A DNA stretch of 64,000 nucleotides from Solibacillus sp. R5-41 (GTDB lineage: Bacteria > Bacillota > Bacilli > Bacillales_A > Planococcaceae). Within the stretch, counting starts at the first letter, position 1. Each line of letters opens with the position of its first letter. Of the stretch, positions 61,853-64,000 are shown in pieces. Location: assembly GCF_002736105.1 (NCBI RefSeq), contig NZ_CP024123.1, positions 1,976,001 to 2,040,000 of the forward strand, written 5' to 3'. The position numbers were made by a program, and so were the translations under genes. Below the pieces are notes generated by a model, which saw only the letters and a list, made by a program, of their open reading frames with translations, did not search any database and had not been told where the DNA came from.

Positions 61853-62008
61853 AAAAAAATCCCTCATTCCAGAAAAAGAATGAGAGACCCTAAGTTCGCT
61901 CTTATCTTTCAAGGGAAAACCCTTGCTGGAAGTAGCACCTTTCTAATACAAATTAGAGGTTGCTGAAGCATCATCGGGCCAATCCCCTCCGCTTCTCTTG
62001 ATAAGAAT
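61853..62008 (-). ncRNA. SAM-I (S-box) riboswitch controlling metA
   Basis: Reading the minus strand from 62008: CTTATCAAGAGAAGCGGAGG, GATTGGCCCGATGATGCTTC, AGCAACCTCT and later GGTGCTACTTCCAGCAAG, closing with GATAAG as P1. These are the conserved S-box blocks. The expression platform is a terminator (CTCTCATTC / GAATGAGGG then T8) at 61853-61885. High SAM would stop transcription before metA. Confidence 0.95.
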
Positions 62009-62240
62009 ATTTAATTGTTAAACATCGTAACATGGAATTAGGAATTTTGCAATAATTCTTAAAAATTTAGAAATCATTGCTAATACAGCTTTCCCGCTAC
62101 AGATAATTTTAAATTTATGGGGGAGTTCAATTTATTACTTATTAATTCCACTTCTTATTGTAACTATGTAAAAATCATAATAAACTCATACTTTTGGAAA
62201 TGAGAAGTGGGATGCTAGGACTACTTTTCTTATTAGATGA

Positions 62241-62575
62241 TTACTTTTTAGCCACAAATTTAACATGATACCTATGTAATAAACTTGCAAACTGTTCTCT
62301 CGTCATGAAATTCTGCGGATTAGTTCCAACTGATAATTTAGCTTCTTTATATAACCATTCCCATGAATGCTTATGATGTGTATTAACTGTACGTACCTTT
62401 TCTACGTCTAATTTAGCATCAACTTACTTTTGTAACTCATTAATCATCTCCAGCGTGTATCCTCTTTAATTGATCCGATGTCCTCTTTAACATCCTTAAT
62501 ATTACTCTCAGCGACCGCTAGTCGAGTTTTAATGTCTGATACATCTGTTTCTAGTTTTCCAACTCTGTTTTCCAT
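62241..62575 (-). pseudogene. Phage-type protein remnant (XhlA-like coiled coil)
   Basis: On the minus strand ATG 62575, behind AGAGAGG, gives MENRVGKLETDVSDIKTRLA and a coiled coil ending at a TGA. A frameshift near 62450 and an in-frame TAA then separate it from VDAKLDVEKVRTVNTHHKHS, continuing to FVAKK at 62241. The N-terminus resembles the haemolysin XhlA family of phage lysis modules. It is a single decayed prophage gene with no other phage gene nearby. Confidence 0.6.
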
Positions 62576-62602
62576 ATGCTGACCTCTCTTTCTAGGTAAA
62601 AT

Positions 62603-62634
62603 AAAAAACACTCCACAAATTAATGTGAAGTGCT
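62603..62634 (-). terminator. Terminator of the SLH-transglutaminase gene
   Basis: On the minus strand CACTTCAC and GTGGAGTG pair (one G-T) and are followed by T6. It lies 30 nt after the gene. Confidence 0.75.
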
Positions 62635-62663
62635 ATGCGTGTTTCTAGTATCTATTAGTTGTA

Positions 62664-64000
62664 TTATTTTTTGTATGTGTAAGGTTTTGCCATGCTCTGG
62701 TTGAACTCAACATTTGATACTTTAAAATTAGTGTTCATTGGTGTAGAACCCTCGGCATTAGTCATTAATAAATACTTTTCATTTTTCTGATCTGCAGAAT
62801 CATAACCAGTAGCATCTGAGTAATACCAGTTACCACCAACTTTTACCGCATTCCAAGAATGGGCAAAGCCTGTGTGTTTTTCTGTTCCTTGCACTAATCG
62901 AGATTCAATACCAAAACGTTTATATAACTCTGCTGCAAAATCTGTATAACCGTTACAAGTTGTGTTCTCTTCTCCCCTAACCATGTATGGATTATCACTA
63001 GGAATATCAGTCCCGTAAGAAATATTAGAACCTATAAAATCATTAATAGCGTATATCACATCATAATCAGTTTCTAATTTGTAATTATCTACAATGGCTT
63101 TTTCAGCTTTATCCATACGTTTAACCCATGCAGAATGCTGTTCTGCATTACGATTATTGAAAACGTAGAGTGTTACTTTATATTTACCTTCACTCACTTT
63201 CTCGCTACTTGTTTGAAAAGTACGACCATACCAAGTGTAACCCTTTACTTCTTGACTAAAGTCAGCTGAATTAAAATGATAATTAATTAACTGTTCTTCC
63301 ATATCAGTTTTAGTGTAAACGATTGTTTCTTTAAAATCTTTGGAAGGATCATTGTAAAGATTTGTCATAATATTTTTAATATCTCCAAATGATTTAAACT
63401 CGCCAGAACCACTGTTTGAAACAGGAGGTTTAGAAGTTTCTGGTTTTGTAGATGGTGTTTCAACAACTACATTACCATTCAAAATACGGAAAATGAAGCT
63501 AGATAGTTCATTTGTAGTTACATTGTTTTTAGGTAAGTAGTTGCCTTTACCATCACCTTTAGATACTTCGTTTGAAGCTAAGATATTAATGTACTTGTAA
63601 GCCCAGTGGTTAGTCTTAATATCTTTAAATGTTGATTTACCAGCACTTTGTAATTTAAAAGCGTTAACTAAAATCTTTGACATTTCAGCACGTGTTAATT
63701 TACCATTTGGGTTAAAGTTGTTTTTGTTGTCTCCACCGAAAATACCAACCTCATAGCTCCAAATAATTGCATCAGCATATTGAGTGTTTGCATTCACATC
63801 TTTAAAGTTATTGTTGTAAGTACGTACTGTACTTAATTGAACTTTGCTCATAGAGTAAAGGATAGCACTTACCTCAGCGCGCGTAACCGGTTCTTTACCG
63901 TTTATTTGATTTCCAACTTTGAAATCAAATGCGTTAATGCTGTTTAAATAATTTACTGCTTCTGTATGTATCCCATTATTGCTTAAGTCTGTAAAAGCTT
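62664..64000 (-). CDS. SLH-domain surface protein with transglutaminase-like domain, 5' end outside window
   Basis: The frame stays open to the window edge, so the N-terminus is missing. Three SLH repeats are visible: FTDLSNNGIHTEAVNYL... ending PVTRAEVSAIL; FKDVNANTQYADAIIWSYEV ending KLTRAEMSKIL; and FKDIKTNHWAYKYINILAS. These bind pyruvylated wall polymer. A Pro/Ser/Thr linker follows, then a transglutaminase-like domain with the Cys-His-Asp triad in NTTCNGYTDFA, GFAHSWNAV and WYYSDATGYD. It may crosslink or hydrolyse wall or S-layer proteins. Confidence 0.9.
   Translation of the reverse strand, partial: AFTDLSNNGIHTEAVNYLNSINAFDFKVGNQINGKEPVTRAEVSAILYSMSKVQLSTVRTYNNNFKDVNANTQYADAIIWSYEVGIFGGDNKNNFNPNGKLTRAEMSKILVNAFKLQSAGKSTFKDIKTNHWAYKYINILASNEVSKGDGKGNYLPKNNVTTNELSSFIFRILNGNVVVETPSTKPETSKPPVSNSGSGEFKSFGDIKNIMTNLYNDPSKDFKETIVYTKTDMEEQLINYHFNSADFSQEVKGYTWYGRTFQTSSEKVSEGKYKVTLYVFNNRNAEQHSAWVKRMDKAEKAIVDNYKLETDYDVIYAINDFIGSNISYGTDIPSDNPYMVRGEENTTCNGYTDFAAELYKRFGIESRLVQGTEKHTGFAHSWNAVKVGGNWYYSDATGYDSADQKNEKYLLMTNAEGSTPMNTNFKVSNVEFNQSMAKPYTYKK

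Overview
The window looks like the chromosome of a low-GC, endospore-forming Bacillales, most likely of the Planococcaceae group (Solibacillus/Lysinibacillus relatives). This is an inference. It rests on strong AGGAGG-type ribosome binding sites with frequent TTG and GTG starts, a gerA-type spore germination operon, an SLH-anchored surface protein, an S-box (SAM-I) riboswitch, and the Bacillus-like neighbourhood parC-parE / plsY / yneR. I saw no rRNA, tRNA or CRISPR array.

Layout. 1-8.4 kb: a degenerate tyrosine recombinase, small hypothetical genes, an MFS transporter, an intact Xer-like recombinase, a methyltransferase that sits between two copies of the recombinase 3' end, a Nudix hydrolase, a LuxR/DUF2087-like regulator, a DUF6176 protein and a pair of duplicated micro-genes. 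8.4-12.3 kb: an unrecognised 456-residue protein, a ribbon-helix-helix-like protein and a decayed TetR plus MFS efflux pair. 13.1-25.2 kb: one tightly packed operon for a Pel-type exopolysaccharide. It holds a secreted beta-helix protein, an epimerase fused to the c-di-GMP receptor PelD, PelE, the PelA deacetylase, the glycosyltransferase PelF, PelG fused to a CotH-kinase lipoprotein-like domain, a VTC polyphosphate polymerase and DUF4956. 25.3-29.4 kb (minus): a four-gene germinant receptor operon. 29.7-37.6 kb: a broken arsR-arsB copy, a stalk-domain secreted protein, then the intact arsRBCDA operon with a HesB-like gene. 37.7-39.5 kb: an IS110-family element. 40.2-43.4 kb: a Cys-rich flavoprotein, a Cys-rich MarR regulator and an FMO-like flavoprotein, probably linked to metalloid stress. 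43.5-46.3 kb: pseudogenes, a PadR/DUF4097 pair and a chemotaxis-receptor remnant. 46.9-51.1 kb: two tandem DUF485 plus solute:sodium symporter pairs. 51.6-58.1 kb: parC, parE, plsY, yneR and a YczE-like membrane protein. 58.2-61.6 kb: metNIQ and metA, the latter behind an S-box riboswitch. 61.6-64 kb: a phage-protein remnant and the 3' part of an SLH-transglutaminase gene.

How the genes fit together. The Pel operon is the most interesting system. All cytoplasmic and membrane parts expected for a Gram-positive Pel machine are present. They are genetically fused or coupled to a CotH-type kinase, a polyphosphate polymerase and a DUF4956 membrane protein, which suggests that a cationic polysaccharide and polyphosphate (or phosphorylated surface protein) are made together. 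The ars operon and the following flavoprotein/MarR genes form an extended arsenic island. That island shows duplication, decay and IS insertion.

Intergenic DNA is rich in repeats. One family has a palindromic core whose arms show compensatory changes between four copies. A second family has two copies about 11 kb apart. A near-identical terminator hairpin stands at both ends of the Pel operon, and a small hairpin repeat appears to be the target of the IS110 element.
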